Part shown: piece after piece, positions 61,515 through 64,000 of the stretch
Layout of the letters: every line of letters starts with the position of its first letter
Position numbering within the stretch: the first letter of the stretch is position 1
Assembly: GCF_019130065.1 (NCBI RefSeq)
Contig: NZ_JAHSPG010000008.1
Coordinates: 124,001 to 188,000 of the forward strand
Source of the DNA: Pinibacter aurantiacus
Lineage (GTDB): Bacteria; Bacteroidota; Bacteroidia; Chitinophagales; Chitinophagaceae
Reading direction: 5' to 3'
Length of the DNA stretch: 64,000 bases
Position numbers and translations under genes: made by a program
The notes under the pieces: model-generated
Databases searched by the model: none
What the model saw: the letters and a program-made list of their open reading frames with translations, nothing else
What the model was told of the DNA's origin: nothing

Positions 61515-63821
61515 ATGCAAAAAATCATCGCACTTATATTATCTACCTTGCTGGTGGTTACTACCGCTTTCTCACAATCGAGAGAGGAGTTTAACGGACC
61601 GTTTGCAAGCTGGGCAAATGTTAAGACAAGATTCAAAGCCAAAGGCGACGGCGTAACTGATGATACAAGATCTCTCCAAATGGCTATAGATAGTTTATCT
61701 TGCACATCTATCGGATTTAATAAAGAGACCTCAACAGCTTACACCTGTATTTATATTCCCAGGGGGCACTATAAAGTTTCTCAAACATTAAATCTGAGAG
61801 GAAAAATAGGCGTTAATATAATTGGAGAAGATCCCGCGAACACTTTTATCGAATGGGCCGGAAATGATAAGGATACCATGTTACTTGCAAATGGGTCTGC
61901 ATGCTACAAAATCGCCAGGCTAACATTTGATGCAAAAAATAAAAAAGAGATTGAAGGCATCGGCATTCACTGGTTGCAAAAATGGACCGAACCCAAGAAC
62001 AGAAGTTATGCCTCTTCAAATATTGAAATTGCTGACTGCATTTTTTCTGGCAACATGGCCGTTGGCATTGGTGGCGGATACAACTGGAATGATTCCGAAG
62101 TTAAAATAAACAGGTGTTCATTTAATGCATGTAGCGTAGCAGGAATAAGAATAACGGGCTATAACGCCTTGGACTACTGGATATGGTATTGCAAGTTTTA
62201 CAATTGTAATAGAGGCATTATCAACGTAAGTGGCAATTTTCATGCATACAGCTGTTATTTCAAACAATCTGCATATGCTGATGTGGAATCTGATAAAGGT
62301 TATTATACTTCGCTGCGCGGTTGTTTTTCCGACAACTCCGGCTCGCTTCAATATGACAAAGGCTCCAGCAATAATCCGTTTAAAAGAGTTTTTCAAAATA
62401 ATGTCGTCGTTGCACCGCAAACTACACCTGTACAGTACGGGCACGCAGGCAAGCTCACTTTTCTTAATAATCAGTTCGATGGTGTGCTGATTAAGCAGCC
62501 TCCCACAGCAGCGACAGGCGATAAGCCATACCTGGTATATTACGCAGGTTGGTTTGGTACAAACTATAACGTGCTGTCAATAGGAAATAAATACATTTAC
62601 GACCAACCCTTTGCGCTGTCGGTAAAGTATCCCAAAAAAATATATGGGTTAAACGATAGCTATGGAAAAAAGGCGTTGCCAAAAGGAAGCGATTTCGTTG
62701 CAAAAATGCCTGTAACGCCCGCTCTTACAAAAAGAAAAGTTTTTGAGGTGCCCGTAAATGCAGATGTAAAAACCATGCAGGCAGTGATTAACAATGCTGC
62801 TAAACTGCAGGGACAGCGACCTATTGTGCACTTCCCGGTGGGGCAATACCTGATTGACCAGCCACTCGTAATTCCATCTGGCAGCGACATGCAAATAATA
62901 GGTGATGGATTTATTTATGCATCCGTTATCAATGCAAAAAAGCCATTCACAGGTTCAAGCCTCATTAAAGTGAAGGGGCCATCATACATTGAGATAAAAG
63001 ACATACAAATAGGAAGTGGAGTTATAAAACCACTGAACGGTATTGAGTTTGAAAACATCGATCAGCCATCTTCCAATGTGCATATAGACCAAATTTATTC
63101 ATTGGCAGACACTTCTTTATTTGTGAATGGATTTAATTATACCGCTTTTGAAAAAAACAATTCCTTCTTTTCTGATGGAAATGTAATTGTTGGCGGAAGC
63201 AAACAAAAGGCAGGCACGGGAACATTACAGGTCTATTGCTTTGGAGGACAATTTAAAGGAACCTCTGTTTACAACAACGGTGTGTTTGTTGCCAAAGATT
63301 GTTGGTGGGAGGGCCCTTCAAGAGTTCCTTTGGATCTGCAAGGCGATGGCAGCATAACAATTGATGGAGCCATGATGGCACCCGCAAAGGTGGATAGCTT
63401 GCCTTCTATTAAAATTGGAAAATTTAGCGGCAAGCTTAATTTCCTGAACATGTATATACAGGGAGGAGTTTCGATTGAAGCGAATAACCCAGACTTAAAC
63501 TTGCTGTTTTGGAACATAAACTTTTTTCACAAATTGAATGTGCTCAATGCCATACCAGCAAAGTTTAGCGGAAAGCTTGCTTTTGCCGGCATAAACGCAC
63601 AATGTTTTGATCAAAAAAACCCACTATGTAAAGACGTGCAAACTTTAAACGACAAGTTTGTAAACGTGAGTGACGAAAACAAATATTTCAACGATCAGAC
63701 GATGCAGGATCGAATGTCGATGCCCGCTGGTTATCAAAACCTGGGTGCAGGAGTTTCAAATATTTACATCGGCAGGGTTTCTTTGGATGGAAGTATGGTT
63801 GGATTAAAATTCTCTAAATAA
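61515..63821 (+). CDS. Secreted right-handed beta-helix protein (pectate lyase/GH28-like)
   Basis: A 768-residue exported protein. The signal peptide ends near residue 20 (TTAFSQ). The first parallel beta-helix starts with WANVKTRFKAKGDGVTDDTRSLQMAID, which is the Pectate_lyase_3 signature, and contains YKVSQTLNLRG. A second beta-helix begins near residue 415 (VNADVKTMQAVINNAAKLQGQ, then IPSGSDMQIIGDGF). Polysaccharide lyases, epimerases and phage depolymerases share this fold. Inside an EPS locus it may trim, epimerise or release the polymer. No catalytic residue can be fixed from sequence. Confidence 0.85.
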   Translation: MQKIIALILSTLLVVTTAFSQSREEFNGPFASWANVKTRFKAKGDGVTDDTRSLQMAIDSLSCTSIGFNKETSTAYTCIYIPRGHYKVSQTLNLRGKIGVNIIGEDPANTFIEWAGNDKDTMLLANGSACYKIARLTFDAKNKKEIEGIGIHWLQKWTEPKNRSYASSNIEIADCIFSGNMAVGIGGGYNWNDSEVKINRCSFNACSVAGIRITGYNALDYWIWYCKFYNCNRGIINVSGNFHAYSCYFKQSAYADVESDKGYYTSLRGCFSDNSGSLQYDKGSSNNPFKRVFQNNVVVAPQTTPVQYGHAGKLTFLNNQFDGVLIKQPPTAATGDKPYLVYYAGWFGTNYNVLSIGNKYIYDQPFALSVKYPKKIYGLNDSYGKKALPKGSDFVAKMPVTPALTKRKVFEVPVNADVKTMQAVINNAAKLQGQRPIVHFPVGQYLIDQPLVIPSGSDMQIIGDGFIYASVINAKKPFTGSSLIKVKGPSYIEIKDIQIGSGVIKPLNGIEFENIDQPSSNVHIDQIYSLADTSLFVNGFNYTAFEKNNSFFSDGNVIVGGSKQKAGTGTLQVYCFGGQFKGTSVYNNGVFVAKDCWWEGPSRVPLDLQGDGSITIDGAMMAPAKVDSLPSIKIGKFSGKLNFLNMYIQGGVSIEANNPDLNLLFWNINFFHKLNVLNAIPAKFSGKLAFAGINAQCFDQKNPLCKDVQTLNDKFVNVSDENKYFNDQTMQDRMSMPAGYQNLGAGVSNIYIGRVSLDGSMVGLKFSK

Positions 63822-63895
63822 AATTAACAGCCTGCATTTTTTTGCAGACAAAAAGTAACCACTAAAACAATAATCATAGGTCTCCAGTATTTCTT

Positions 63896-64000
63896 ATGAC
63901 AAAATTCTTAAGCGACAAACTCAGAGCCCTTTCTTTTTTTTCAATCATAATGGTAGTATACATACATGCCTTCAATGTGCAGGTAAATATGGCTACTGGG
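63896..64000 (+). CDS. Acyltransferase family 3 protein, N-terminal fragment
   Basis: The first 35 codons of a reading frame that runs off the right edge. It starts MTKFLSDKLRALSFFSIIMV and continues VYIHAFNVQ. The first helix with its conserved His (YIHAFN) is the start pattern of OafA/YrhL-type acyltransferases. A second member of this family is at 46158. It lies 74 bases after the beta-helix gene and continues the EPS locus. The remainder is outside the window. Confidence 0.7.
   Translation, partial: MTKFLSDKLRALSFFSIIMVVYIHAFNVQVNMATG

Overview
The window looks like a chromosomal stretch of a Bacteroidota bacterium, most likely from the Chitinophagaceae or a close relative. The signs are moderate-to-low GC, promoter-like elements of the Bacteroidota type (TAnnTTTG, often TAATTTTG) ahead of several genes, a COX/Sco/DUF420 cluster, a SusB-like GH97 enzyme, a UpxY/NusG-like leader gene at the head of an exopolysaccharide (EPS) locus, and GldE-like and DUF4199/DUF5009 proteins. 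The genus assignment is inference. No integrase, transposase, CRISPR array or rRNA operon was seen.

Layout: 1-5.5 kb holds the end of an aa3-type cytochrome oxidase locus: subunit I tail, haem O synthase, two subunit III-type proteins, subunit IV, Sco and DUF420. 5.7-6.9 kb is a minus-strand overlapping trio (alkyltransferase-like protein, DUF5522, TrmB). 7.2-11.5 kb holds an FkbM methyltransferase, a GH97 glucosidase and MoaA. 11.6-12.05 kb, minus strand, holds two tandem class-II tRNA-like RNAs with outsized variable arms and a shared downstream terminator; this is the most unusual item in the window. 12.2-20.6 kb is mostly housekeeping: an Lrp regulator, an OppC-like permease, a GT2, a hydrolase, Gmk, a CorC/GldE-like protein, TatC, RpiB and a small outer-membrane barrel. 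20.9-23.6 kb is an accessory island of three minus-strand orphan genes, one with a HEPN-like motif. Part of it is bracketed by a decayed duplicate of the 3' end of hemH.

23.7-33.6 kb is a haem-biosynthesis block: hemH on the minus strand, then hemA, hemC, hemE, a secreted hydrolase, hemF, hemB, a YciI protein and hemL. Together these cover glutamyl-tRNA to coproporphyrinogen oxidation plus iron insertion. hemD and protoporphyrinogen oxidase are not in the window. 33.7-38.5 kb is a minus-strand group: DUF4199, a periplasmic asparaginase, a lipoprotein, a phosphoesterase and a DUF5009 membrane protein.

38.6-64.0 kb is one long plus-strand EPS locus. A leader with a strong intrinsic terminator precedes a NusG/UpxY-like gene. 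Then come Wza, Wzc, an acetyltransferase, a Wzm/Wzt-type ABC exporter, ten glycosyltransferases (including GT10 and GT61), several O-acyltransferases, an epimerase/dehydratase, a Wzy-like polymerase, a secreted beta-helix protein and a further acyltransferase cut by the window end. The expected product is a branched, possibly fucosylated and acylated surface polysaccharide. Intergenic spaces throughout carry short-period AT-rich inverted repeats that fall into several recognisable families.
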